From Filosporella fistucella (lineage: Eukaryota > Ascomycota > Leotiomycetes > Helotiales), in contig JAQJZZ010000008.1 in NCBI GenBank assembly GCA_030077755.1, forward strand, positions 992,001 to 1,056,000: a DNA stretch of 64,000 nt, in the 5' to 3' direction. Each line of letters starts with the position of its first letter. The stretch's first letter is position 1. This document shows positions 23,621-36,259 of this stretch, piece by piece. A model generated the notes under the pieces. That model saw nothing but the letters and a program-made list of their open reading frames with translations, was not told where the DNA came from and made no database searches. A program made the translations under genes and the position numbers.

Positions 23621-24449
23621 TATAAAGAATTTTAAATTGGAAAAGTATTTAAAGTATAATAAAGCTCTTAGCAATTAAGGCTAGGCAAATTTAATTAAGG
23701 GATAAGGATTTAAAGGAAATTATAATAAAATAAAAGAGAGTGCGCATTATTAATAAGGATTAATTTAATAGATTTAAATAGATTTAAATTTAAGAAATAA
23801 AAAGGGAAGACGTCATTTTATTATATAATATATTATAGGAGGTAAATATATCCTCGCGATTAAAGCTTAAATATAAGTAACTAGGTCCATTTAGGGTTAG
23901 TGAGGTAATTATTAATAAGGGAATATACTTTTTAAAAGAAATAAATAAAATAAGATTATATAAGATATATATTAATAATAAAATAAAAGTCTTTAAGTAA
24001 AGGTAAGATATTTGGGATTTTATATTAATTAAAGATAATATAGAAATAGGGGACGGAGATAGAGATAATAAAGGAATAAAGTAAAAAGGGGGAAATGGTA
24101 AAGAAATTATAGAAATTCCGCCGGAGGAATAAAGGAATTTAAATTTATTAATTAAAGGAATAGAAAAAAGAGAAATAGAAATGAAAAGATAAGAAGCTTA
24201 TTAAGTAATAATATTGGCTAGGTAAAGTTTTAGGGTTATTTTAGATAATAGTAATTAATATATAATAAATAAAATTAATAATAGGAAATTTTACCTTACC
24301 TAATAAGATAAATTATAATATGCTTAAGAATAGCTTACGTAAAAGTTTTATTTATTAAAAAGGAAAGAAAGAATTAATATTTAATTTTATTTTATTTCTC
24401 TATTTTATTATATTTATTATTTATCTTACCCGGGTATTTATTTTATTTA

Positions 24450-26100
24450 TGCCTTTTTTTTTATTTAGCTTTTAAGAAAGCGTATTATTTTAAAAGGAAA
24501 AGACTTATATTTAATTCTCGCTAGCTTCTTTATTATCCTTAAATTTATTACTAGCCTCTTTATTAAGGTTATAAGCGGTTAAGGGTATATAATCTTTAAG
24601 ACTTTTCTTAATTATAATTTATTTAAATAATTTAAATAAAATAGGAATAGATTTCTTAAATTTCTTAATCTTTTTCTTAGGTTTTTTAGCTTTTTTTAAG
24701 GTTAATTTAGGCTTAGTTTTAGGGTATAAAGGTAATAAAGCTTTCTTAGATTTGGTTTATTTAATAAGAGTAGCAGAAGGAGAATTAGCTAGAGGAGAAT
24801 TAGCTATAGGGGTATAGGTTATTTTAAGCTTTAGCTTCTTAAATAAAGTGGGGTCGGCGTTTATAATAATATTAGAATCGTTCTTAATATTAATATTAAG
24901 GGCTTTACGCTTCTTAGTCTTTTTAATAAATAAAGAACTAGCGATAAATGGCTTTATAATAGCTTTTCCTTTATTCTTTCCGGAAGAAATAAGAGAATCT
25001 TTAGCACTATAATCTTTTTTACCAAGGGTAATAAACGCAAAAGCCTTTTTAGTAATAAAAGAATAAGGTAAAATAAAGTAATAGTAATAAGGCTTAATTA
25101 TAATGGGATTATTAGCATTTAAAAGATATTTAATTTATTATTAATAATTTGGGTAATCGGTAATAATAGCTTTATTATAAGAAGACTTAGATAGATTAAA
25201 GTTATTATTATTATATTCCTTACCAAGAATAATTAAAATACCATTATTAAGACTAATAAGTAAATAGCCGAAATAGCTATAAGCTAATTAAATTTTAAAA
25301 TAAGGTTTAAAGGTAGCTTTAAATAAGTAAACCTTTATTTATGTAATTTAGGATATAATATTAATAAATTATAAGATATTAAAGAAGTAATTAAAAAGAG
25401 GATAATATTTAATTCTAGCATTATATAAAAATTCTAAAATATAATTAATAGGGTTTAAATTAAAGAATTTGGCATTTTTAATATAAGTAATAATGAATTT
25501 AATACCGGCTAGAGTAATAGGGTTATTAGGAAAAAAAGTAAGAGCTTTTTTATTAAAAGACTCCTTTTTAGGAATAATAATAGGGTTTTAAGTAATAGAT
25601 TAATAATTAATAGCTTTAATAATGCTTAAAATAGGAGCCATGCTAGCCTTAATAAATTCGGCTATAAGCTAGGTAAGAGCAAGATTAATTAAGTTATATA
25701 TAAGGATATTAATAATATAATATATGGGGTTAAAGGTAATAGGCTCTTAAAGAGTTATATTAAATTAATTATTTCTATTAAGTAAGGTAATAAGAGCGAG
25801 GTGCTTAAGAATAAATAAATTATTTTAGTGCTTAAATAAAGATATCTTAATGCGCTTAAGGTATATTATAAGAGACTAGTTAAAGAAAGGACTATTATAA
25901 GTAAGGAAAGGAATAATATAAAGAAGCACTTACTTAATTAATTTAAAAAATTATTAAAAAGAAAAAGTTAAAAGGGAATAAAAAAGGGTATTTATATTTA
26001 AAATAGGATAAGGATAAAGCTTGCTATTATATAAAAGCAAATTGCTAAACCTTAAAAAGGAGAGAAAGTAAAAGTAAATTATTAATTAAAGTCAAATTTT
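24450..26100 (-). pseudogene. Antisense Lys-rich reading frame inside the element (copy A)
   Basis: On the minus strand about 24500-24830 reads as a Pro/Ala/Ser patch (TPIANSPLASSPSATLI) followed by a long Lys/Pro-rich tail (KKAKKPKKKIKKFKKS), resembling the basic C-terminus of a DNA- or chromatin-binding protein. Upstream toward 26100 the frame is too damaged to name. The same arrangement occurs in copy B (about 34280-35950). It is not part of gag-pol. Function unknown. Confidence 0.35.
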
Positions 26101-26399
26101 ATAAATGCTATAAAGAGCAAATACCTATTAAAGTAGCCTTTATAATAATACTAGCTTGCTTCTTGCCTTTATTATAAATGGTAATATACTTTTTTAAGTC
26201 TTTAAAGGCTATTTTTAATTATTTTATTAAGGTTAAGGTTAGCGTTAAAAAGTTTATTTAAGTAAAAAGACATTTAAGGTAAGGAGCAAAGGCAAATAAT
26301 TAATTAAAAACTAAATTATTTGCTTAATAGCTTTTAATTATAAGCTATATGCAATTTACCTTTAGCCAAATTAAATTAATTATTTAAGGATTCTTTTCC

Positions 26400-27320
26400 T
26401 TAAAAATGTCCTTTCCTTTTTAACCTTTTTCCTTTTAAATTATATAAGAAAACCGATTATATTATAGCTATAAAAAATGCATTAGACATTTAATTTAAGA
26501 GCATTGCTCTTATTATTAATATAGTATTTTAGAATATATAAGAAGTAAAGGATTATTTTATTAATATTTTAAAATAAGATAGGTATAAGATTAAGATAAG
26601 AATTCTTTAAAATATATTATAATATTATAAAAGGGCATTTAATATAATTAAGGAAGTATTCTTATTTATATAAGAGGGTAGAGCTTACCGGATATATATA
26701 TTTAAAGATAAGTTTATTAATAGGTAAGCATAGGCGCTATTAATTATTAAAGAGAATAAAAAGAAATAAGACCAAATATATAAGATAAAGAAGGCAATCC
26801 ATAATTGATGAAAAGATAATAATATTATAAAGTAATTAAATGAAATAAATTACTTATTAAATTTCCTTTATATATATAAAAAGCTAGCTCGACTTGCTAG
26901 TAACTTAGAGTAATTTATATGCCTAATAAATATTATAGCTATTTAATATTTTATTAGTAAAAAGAAATGGGCTAAGCTAATTAAGGGTCTCATATTTAAT
27001 AATTTTAATAAAGTATAAAAGATTTAAAATAAAAAGGTAAAGGAAATTTTATTATAATAAATATAAGAATTAGGAATAACCTTTAATATTTATAGATTTT
27101 TAAAAGAGATAAGTATAAGAATAATTAAAGAATTTATCCTTAAAGACTTAATATAATTAAATAGCGAGGATAATAACAAAGAAATTTTATCTTGCCTAAT
27201 AGGCTAAAATTTACCGGTTCCTAGTGCGAATTTTAAAGATAATAGTCGGGCTCTTAAATTTAAAGGAATTTATATGTTATAGGAAGAAGCGGAGGAATAT
27301 GGTATGGTTTTAGGACTTAT
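26400..27320 (+). pseudogene. 5' part of the element's cargo frame, truncated in copy A
   Basis: The plus-strand frame contains helical Lys/Glu-rich segments (EVKDYFINI, LFIQEGRAYRIYIFKDKF) and ends near EEAEEYGMVLGL just before LTR 2. In copy B the same frame continues for another 1.7 kb before the LTR, so copy A lacks the C-terminal half. The domain is not recognised. Confidence 0.4.
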
Positions 27321-27324
27321 AATA

Positions 27325-27532
27325 TAATAGGGTTAAAGCCCTATAATTTTAGGTCACGTGTTTTTACTAATAGATAATTTTTCCGCTCTAGTGCTTACTT
27401 TATATATAATATAGCCCGAGTATAACTTAATAATAAAATTCTTCTTCTTCTTTTAAATATTACCCCTATTATTTTAGTTATTATATTATTTATTATATAC
27501 TTAAATAGCACACTTCCTATCCCTTTATATTA
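27325..27532 (+). repeat. LTR 2 of the gypsy-like array (shared by copies A and B)
   Basis: About 208 bp, TAATAGGGTTAAAGCC to CCTTTATATTA. It aligns with LTR 1 throughout. It still has GGTCACGTG where LTR 1 has GGTTATGTG, so the two copies were mutated independently. Confidence 0.7.
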
Positions 27533-30500
27533 ATAACCTATATAAGGAATAAAAGATAATATATACTTGATCCATATTAATAAGGATATATTTAAGAAAT
27601 AAAAGTCGGTTTTATTAATTATAAGTATATTAATTAATTAAAAAAAGCGGTAATAATTAGTCTAGAGTTAAAAGTCTAATAATTAGGAATCTAGGCTATA
27701 ATATAAGGCCTTAATATAAGGGCAAATTATTATATTAAATTTTAATTATAAAGTGGGATTCTCCTATTAATATAGAGCTAAGCCTAGCCAAAATTAGTAA
27801 TAGTAGAAATGGGTAAGCGAATAAATATTAAGCGAAAGCGAGTATAGGCAAAGCTTATTAAGGTTAAAAAGGAAAAGTTAAAATAGGATAATAAGAAAGG
27901 GAATAAGGAAGATAATATGGAAATTGAATTATAGGGATTAATTATATCCGTTTTATAAACCCTTTTAATAATGGTTCTATTAAGTATATAAGTTTTACTT
28001 AAGTTTTTAAAATATAAATTATTAAATTTACGATTTTTAATATTATTAATAAGCTTTCCAGATGAATTAGAATTTCTTCTTAAGGAAAAACCGGATATAA
28101 TATAAGATTAAATTACTTAAATAATAGCTATAATATTTATAAGGGTAATGCTTATCATATCCCTTTTATATAGTCCTAGGGCTTTATACTTTAAAGGATA
28201 TAATATTATAGAGTTTTTAGAGAGGTTTAAAGACTAAGCTAAAGATGCTAAATAGGATAAAAAAGGGAAGATTAAATGGCTGCTGAGATATTATATTATA
28301 GCTATAAGCTAATATATTAAAATATTATAGGAATGGGTTAATTAGGATTAGAATGCATTAATTAAAGCACTTATAATAAAATATAAGGATTATAATGCCA
28401 TTTAGCAAATGAATTCTCGCGCTTTCTTAAAGGCTTTAAAGGATAAGAAGCGCGGTAATAAGGCCGAGACGCGTGCTTATATCTAATAATTTACGGTTAT
28501 ATTATTTATATTAAAGAAAAAGGATTAAATCGAGGATTATATAAGGGGGATATAATTTTTAAATGGTTTTCCCTAAGGGATTTGAAATAAGGTTATTTAA
28601 AAAAATAAAATTAATATTAAGCTTCCCTTTATAATAATATATATTAATATGATTAAGACTATTATTAAGATTTTGGCGAGTAATAAGACGGTTTGAGAAT
28701 TTGATTTTAATATATAAGGGCGCGAGAACCTGAGTTAATTAATAAATTAATTTAGGAATATAGCTTAGGTATTAAGGGAAAAGCAATCTATAATTCCTAT
28801 TATAGCCCCGCGAGTCTAAGTAATCTTTAAAGAAATAATTAAGGATTTAATTAAGGCTTTTTAATCTTTAACTATATTTGCTAGAGCAATTACGGATATA
28901 GGAATAAGAGGCTAATAGGTTCGGTTTACCTTGCCTAATAGGGAAAATCGTGGTGCTTACCTAATTAATATTATTAATAAGGTTAATACTTTAGCTCCGC
29001 CTTAAGGGCCAATTTTTAATATAAGTACTTTTATTAAAGAAGCATATTGCCCTCAAATAATACGCTATTATTATTACTTAAAAAAAGATTATTTTAAATA
29101 ATAATATCCCGAGTTTAAGATTAATTATAAATAAGGCCTTATTTATAAAACCATTAAAGAAAGAATGCATTTAGGGAGACCGGGTAAAGGAAGAAGGTTT
29201 ACATATATTCTTAAAAAGGAAAAAGGAAAGGATATTATTTATTATTTTTAGGAATAAGCGCTACCTTAGCTTACCCCGGTTTAATATATAAATATAAATA
29301 AAATATCTAGCACTATTATTTAAATAAATAAATTAGATAATAAAGAGGTTAGGGAAAATATTAATTTAGGGGTCTCTATAATAGCTGCCGTATTCCGAGG
29401 GGGGAAAGAGGCCATAAAGGAAAAAAGATAAGAGAATCTAAGGCGCGTATTAAAGGAAAGGATTAATAAGGAAAGGAAAATAGCTATCTTAAAGGTCCTT
29501 AAGGCTAGGAATTAGAGGAAGGTAACCGCGGAGAATAAGGTGATTAAAAATAGTAAAATTAAAGAAATAAATATTAATAAAGAATAAACTAAGGCTTTAA
29601 AGAAGGCGGGATTAAGAATAGCTTAAATAATTAAGCGGTATTTAAATATATTAAAGCGCTCTATTAATCCTATAAAACTTATAAATAAGATCTTAGATAA
29701 TAAGCTTAAAGGGATTATTAAAAGGGAGGTTTTAGCCTATTTAAATATGCTATAAAAGATATTATTTAAGAATATAGCTATTGCTTTATTAATAAATATA
29801 AAAGGAAAAGCGGAGGATAATAAGGTTTAAGTAAATTTAATAATAATAAAAGAGATTAAATCACCTTTTATTATATTTAGTTTAAAGCTTTAAGTAAAGA
29901 TTAAAGGGATTAAGAAGCTAGCGCTATTTGATTATAGGGCTAAGGCGAATATTATGGATATTAAGCTAATTAAGCAAATTAGCTTAGGAATTAGACTTAA
30001 CCCTTAATTTAGGATAATTGATTATAATAATAAAAAGAAAAGGTTTATTAGGATTTATAAAAACGTTATTATTAAGATTAGGAGCATAAAAGTAATAATA
30101 AACTTCTTTATTATAAATAACTTATAAAATGAAATTATATTAAGGCAATTATTTATTATTATTAGCTTATTTTCCTTTTTATATAAGGATGGCTTTTAAT
30201 TTATAATAATTATTAATAATAAGAGGATAAAGCAAGCCACGGCTTGCATTATTAATATAATTAATTCCTATTAAAGGAAAGGTGCCATATAAGGAAATTT
30301 ATAGCTGGGTTAAAAGCGGTATAGCTGCTTAGCGAGCCTAGCATTAAGATTAGTGGGAAAAGGATATTAGCTTTAAATTTTACCTCGCCTAATAGGTTAA
30401 ATAATAGTATTTGGGAATAAAAAGGGATAAAATTTTTTTTTATAAATATAAAAGATATTAGGGGCAATATTACTTATTTAAGGGCGACTAATTTTATATT

Positions 30501-30939
30501 TTTACTTTAAGCAAAGCATTTTTTTCCTATTATTAGCATTTTTAATATATATAAGAATAAGGCTAATAAGGTTATACTTATAAAAAAAGGTATTTTTAAT
30601 AGGTTAATGCCCGGTAAAAACTTAAATTAAAAATAAAAGAAGCTAAAAATGGAGTAAATTAAAGGGCTAATAAAGCTAAGGAATAAATAAGATATATAGC
30701 TAATCCCTAAGTTTTTAAATATTAAAAGGGGAGATAGGTTAATAAAAGAAAGGATTAAGAAATTAATTATAAGAAATGAGCTATAAGAAAGAAAAAGGGA
30801 AATATTATTAGAACTATTATTTAAAAGGGAAAAGGCTATTATATTTAAGTTTTTAAAGTACGGACGGATTAATAAGGATATTATTCTATTATAAGAAATA
30901 TAAATTATGCTATATAAAGCCTAATAAAGCCTTAGATTT

Positions 30940-31550
30940 GCTATGCCATAACATTTAATAAAGGAGATTAATAAGATAATTAATAAGCGACTTAAGGCTA
31001 GTATATTAGAGTTTTATTATAAACCTTATTAGAATTAATAATTTATTATAAAGAAAAAGAATAAAAAGCATAGATTAATTAATGCGGCTATAAAATATAA
31101 TATTATTATTATTTGAGATATTAATTTATTACCGGATATAAATAAAATCTCGGAAGAATTTATTAAATGCTAAATTATATTATTTATTAATTTTTATTTT
31201 AAATATAATTAGATTTCTTTATACCTAAATAATAGGGATATAATTGCCTTTATAACGTCTTAAGGGCTAGTTAAACATATAACTTTAATATAAGGTGCTA
31301 TGAATTTTATTATTTAATTTATAAGGGTAAGAAAGGCAATTTTAAAAGATTATATTCCTGAATATTATAAAATCTTTATAAATGATATTCTTATTCTTAG
31401 TTTACATATAAGGTATAATAAGGAGGAAGCTGCCCCTAGGATTTAAAAGTTTATTTTAAAGCACTTAATTAATTTAAATTAAGTTTTAACAAATATTAAG
31501 AGGGCAAGAGCTATAATTAGGCTAAAATTATAATTTAAAATAAATGGAAT
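30940..31550 (+). pseudogene. Reverse transcriptase relic of copy B
   Basis: Same blocks as in copy A. The catalytic box reads FINDILILS, one Asp retained and one changed to Asn. Numerous TAA/TAG codons replace expected Gln/Trp. Confidence 0.6.
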
Positions 31551-32559
31551 CAAGCTAGTTAAATATATATATTATATATAAGGACGCTTATTAAATAGTG
31601 AAAAGGTGCTAAAAATTATTAATTAAAAGAAGTGCTCTTTAATAATAGAGGTTTAGGCATTTATTAGAGTTTACGTCTATTATTAAATATGGATTAAGGA
31701 TTTTATAATTATAGCATTATTACTCTATTAACTATTTTATAAGGGGGTAAAGTTTATATAATTAAATAAGCATAATCTTATTATGGATTTATTAAAATTA
31801 GCTTTAACTTTGGTACCAGTGCTTATATAATTAAATATATCCTTAGGCGCTAGCTTGATTATTTTAATAATAAATGCTAGTTTCCACGGGTAAGGAATGA
31901 TTTTAATATAGCTAAATATTAATAAGAAAAGGCACCCGGTCTAATATAATAGCGGATAATAGTCATAGGCTAAGCAAAATTATAATATAATAAAAAGAAA
32001 ATATAAAGGCATTTTAAAGGCTCTTAAGAAGGTCCGAAAATATCTTTATAAGGTATATTTCCTCTTAGAAACTAATATAGCTATCTTAATAATTTAATTA
32101 AATTTTATTATATTTAATTTATTAGGAGCGCTAATTATTTATTAAATAACATAAATCCGGTTATTTGATTTTAAGGTTAAATATATGCTAAGGAAAAAAT
32201 ATACCGCTATAAATAAGCTATTTTAATAACTGGCAATAAAAGAGGAATTAAGATTAAAGGCTTAAGAAAAAGATATTAATAATTTTATTAATGCTCATAT
32301 GGGTTCTTATTAAGTTATTTTATATTATAAGGTTAGAGTTAAACCTGCTTAAGCATTTTTATTAAAAGGGGATTAGAGTCTTAACTTAAGGCTAATAGCT
32401 AAATTTTTAATAATACTTAAGAGGCTTATATAAGTCGCGAAATCCGATTTTAAATAATTTAAAACGCGAGCACTTAATTATAGGATTAAAAGAGGAGTGC
32501 TATTTTAAAGGGCAAATAAGGGTTTATTAAAAAGAAGAATAATTAACTTAAAAGCTAAA

Positions 32560-33500
32560 AGAGAAATAATTCTTTAAGCACTCTATAATAAAACCGGGCA
32601 TAAAGGAAAAAAAAGCACTTATTAAAAAGTGGCTAAGAAATATTTTTAGGATTTTTATTATAAAAATATAAAAACGTTTATCTTAAGGTATAATAAGTGC
32701 TAGCTATAAAGTAATGCTTAATAAGAGGAACCTTTATATTTAACTTAATTTAGTGCTCTTTAATTAAAAATAAGTTTAAATATTATTTATATGCTAAAGT
32801 ATAAAGGGAAAAAATACTTGGTCCTAGCGCGATGCGATCTCTTAAGCTAGGTTAAAGGACGTGTATTAAGTGCAGCGACTTTGGAATTAATAATTAATTT
32901 TATATAGGAAGATGTAATTTGCTAGCATAAGGTTTTTAGGAAGCTAGTCATTAATAGGGGGCTAGAAAATAAAGGCTTAATTAAGAAATTAATATAAAAA
33001 TATAATATTTAACGCATTATGGTCTTTACTTATTATATTATTATAAATGGGATAATAAAAAGAGGATATAAGCCAATTATTAAAGCCTTAACCAAGATGA
33101 TGGATAGAGAAAAGAAAAAGTAAATAAATAATTTATATGCTATAATATTAGCTAATAAAGTAATAATAAAGATAATAATTAGGTTCTCTGTCAGGTGTAT
33201 AATTGGAATTGTAATTTCACATGACCTCGACTGTTCGGTTATGTTCGGCAGTTTACAGGAACCCCTCAGGCACCCCTTAAATAGTCCAACTCTGGCATTC
33301 CAAAAGGCCAGAGTTCAGTCTCATACTGGAATATAACTTATTCTACTCGTTGAATTGCCTCCCATTTATACGTCTCACATTCTCGCCCTTTTACTTAAAC
33401 TATGGATTAGAGGCGGTGCTGCCTATAGAAACACGAATCCTTATATAGAGAATTTTAGATTAGAAAAGTATTTAAAGTATAATAGAGCTTTTAGCGATTA
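32560..33500 (+). pseudogene. Integrase relic of copy B, split by a solo LTR
   Basis: Aligns to 22930-23640 of copy A. The alignment is interrupted between IIRF and the motif near 33410 (EAVLPIE) by the 191-bp LTR and its 5-bp target duplication. Removing that insert restores collinearity with copy A. Confidence 0.6.
33189..33379 (+). mobile_element. Intact solo LTR (191 bp) with target-site duplication
   Basis: Starts TGTCAGGTGTATAATTGG and ends ATACGTCTCACA (TG...CA ends). It is flanked on both sides by TTCTC (33184-33188 and 33380-33384). It has balanced base composition and shows no RIP, unlike the element it sits in. Removing it restores collinearity with copy A at about 23560-23580. 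It differs from the gypsy-like LTRs of the array and is related to the decayed LTR at 7664-7839. Confidence 0.85.
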
Positions 33501-34279
33501 GGGCTAAGCAGATTTAGCTAAGGGATAAGGATTTAAAAGAAGCTATAACAAAATAAAAGAGAATACGCATTGCTAATAAGGATTAATTTAATAAATCTAA
33601 ATAGATTTAAATCTAGGAAATAAAAAGGAAAGACGTTATTTTATTATATAATATATTATAGGAAATAGATATATCCTCGCGATTAAAGCTTAAATATAGG
33701 TGGCTAGGTTTATTTAGGGTTAATAAGGTGGTTATTAATAAGGGAATATATTTTTTAAAAAAAATAAATAAAATAAGATTATATGAGATATATGCTAATA
33801 ATAAAATAAAAGTCTTTAAATAAAGGCAAGGTATTTGGAATCCCGTATTAATTAAAAATGATATGAAAATAGGGAATAGAAATAAAAATAATAAAGGAAT
33901 AAAATAGGAAGAAGGAAATGGTAAAGAAATTATAAAAATTTCACTAGAGGAATTAAGGGATTTAAATTTATTAATTAAGGGAATAAAGAGAAGGGAGGCA
34001 AAAATAAGAAGATAGGAAGCTTATTAAATAATAATACCGGCCGGATGGAGTTTTAGGGTTATCTTAAATAATAGTAATTAATATATAGCAGGTGGATTTA
34101 ATAATAAGAAATTTTATCCCGCTTAGCAGGATAAATTATAATATGCCTAGGAATAGCTCACGCAAAAAGTTTTATTTATTAAAAGAGGAAAAGAATTAGT
34201 ATTTAATTTTATTTTTATATTTTATTATATTTGCTATTTTATCCTACCCTAGGTATTTATTTTATCCATATTATTATTT

Positions 34280-35950
34280 ATTTAACTCCCAAAAAAGAGC
34301 GCTACTTTAATAGGAATAAACTTTTATTTAATTCTCGCTAGCTTCTTTATTATCCTTAGATTTATTACTAGCCTCCTTATTAGGGTTATAAGCGGCTAAG
34401 AATATATGATCTTTAAGACTTTTCTTGGTTATAATTTATTTAAATAATTTAAATGGAATAAGAATAAGCTTTTTAAATTTCTTTATTTTCTTCTTAGGTT
34501 TTCTAGCTTTTTTTAGGGTTAATTCGGGCTTAGTTTTAGGATATAAAGGTGGCAAAGTTTTCTTAGATTTAATTCATTTAATAAGAGTAATAAGAGGAGA
34601 ACTTATAAAAGATAAGCTAGCTATAAGCATATAAATTAATTTAAGCTTCGGCTTTTTAAATAAAGTGGGATTAGCATTTATAATAGTATTAGAATTGTCC
34701 TTAATATTAGAATTAAGGGCCTTATACTTCCTAGTCTTTTTAGCAAATAAAGAATTAATAATAAATGACTTTATAGTGGCTTTTCCTTTACCCTTTTTAA
34801 AAGAGATAAGAAAATCTTTAGCACCATAGTCTTTCTCACCGGGGATAGCAAATATAAAAGCCTTTTTAATAATAAAAGAATAGGGTAAAATAAGGTAATA
34901 GCAATAAGGCTTAATTATAATAGGGTTACTAGTATTTAAAAGATATTTAATCTATTATTAATAATTTAGATAATTGGTAATAATAGCTTTATTATAAGAA
35001 GACTTAAGTAAGTTAAAGTTATTATTATTATATTCCTTACCGAGAATGGTTAAAATACTGCTATTAGGATTAATAAAAGGATAGCCGAAATGGCTATAAG
35101 CTAATTAGATTTTAAGGTAAAGTTTAAAAGTAGCTTTAAATAAGCAAACCTCTATTTATATAATTTAGGATATGGCGTTAACAAATTATAAGATATTAAA
35201 GAGGTGGTTAAAAAGAGGGCAATATTTAACTCTAATATTATATAGAAATTTTAAAATATAATTAGCAGGATTTAAATTAAAGAGTTTAGCATTTTTAATA
35301 TAGGTAATAATAAATTTAATACCGGCTAAAGTGGCTAGATTATTAGGAAAAAAAGCAAGAGCCTTATTATTAAAAGACTTCTTTTTAAGAATAATAATAG
35401 GGTTTTAGGCAGCAGATTAATAGCTAGCAGCTTTGGTAATGCTAGGAATAAGAGCTATATTAGCCTTAATAAATCCGGCTATAGGCTAGGGAAAAATAGG
35501 ATTAGTTAAGCTATATATAAGGGTATTAATAGCACGGTATATAGGGTTAAAGGTAGCGGATACTTAAGGAGCTATATTTATTTGATTATTTTTATTAGGT
35601 AGGGCAATAGGATTAAGGTACTTAAAAGTAAACGGATTATTTTAATATTTGGGTAAAGATATCTTAATATGCTTAAGGTATATTATAAGAGACTAATTAG
35701 GGAAGGGATTATTATAAATAAAGGAGGAAATAATATAAAGAAGTATTTACCTAATTAACTTAAAAAATTATTAAAAAGAAAAAGTTAAAAGGAAATAGGG
35801 AAGGGTATTTATACTTAAAATAAGATGAGGACGAGGCTTATTATTATATAAAAGCGAATTGTTAAACCTTAAAAAGGAAAGAAAGCAAAAGCAAATTATT
35901 AATTAAAGTTAAATTTTATAAATATTATAAAGAGCGAGTATTTATTAAAG
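34280..35950 (-). pseudogene. Antisense Lys-rich reading frame inside copy B
   Basis: Collinear with 24450-26100 of copy A. The Lys/Pro-rich C-terminal tail is again readable on the minus strand at about 34320-34560. Too damaged to assign a family. Confidence 0.3.
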
Positions 35951-36259
35951 CAGCCTTTATAATAGCGCTAGCTTGCTTCTTGCCCTTGCCATAAATAGTA
36001 ATATACTTTTTTAAGTCCTTAAGGGCTATTTTTAATTATTTTATTAAGGTTGAGATTAGCGCTAAAAAGTTTATTTAAATAAGAAGACATTTAAGGTAAG
36101 GGGGCAAAGGCGAATAATTAATTAAAAATTAAATTATTTACTTAATAGCTTTTATTAATTATAAGCCATATATAATTTACCTTTAGCTAAAATCAATTAT
36201 TTAAGGATTTTTTTCCTTAAAAACGTCCTTTTCTTTTTAACCTTTTCCCTTTTAAATTA

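Larger units (their letters stand above)
17683..27532 (+). mobile_element. Gypsy-like LTR retroelement copy A, heavily RIPped
   Basis: LTR 1 and LTR 2 bound an internal region of about 9.4 kb. On the plus strand one can still read, through TAA/TAG/TGA standing for Gln/Trp, gag (about 18540-18980), protease (about 20260-20560), RT (about 21300-21900), RNase H region (about 22300-22650) and integrase (about 22930-23620). The PR-RT-RH-INT order is that of Ty3/gypsy. Downstream, 24450-26100 has a Lys-rich frame on the minus strand. 26400-27320 is the first part of the sense cargo frame, which is cut short here exactly at the 3' LTR. Differences from copy B are nearly all transitions, as RIP produces. 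Confidence 0.7.

Noticed and set aside
30261..30467. 68-codon minus frame inside copy B
   Set aside because: A shadow of RIPped protease/RT sequence, not a gene.
34425..34634. 69-codon plus frame inside copy B
   Set aside because: Complement of the antisense Lys-rich frame; hydrophobic reading is an artefact of A/T-rich codons.
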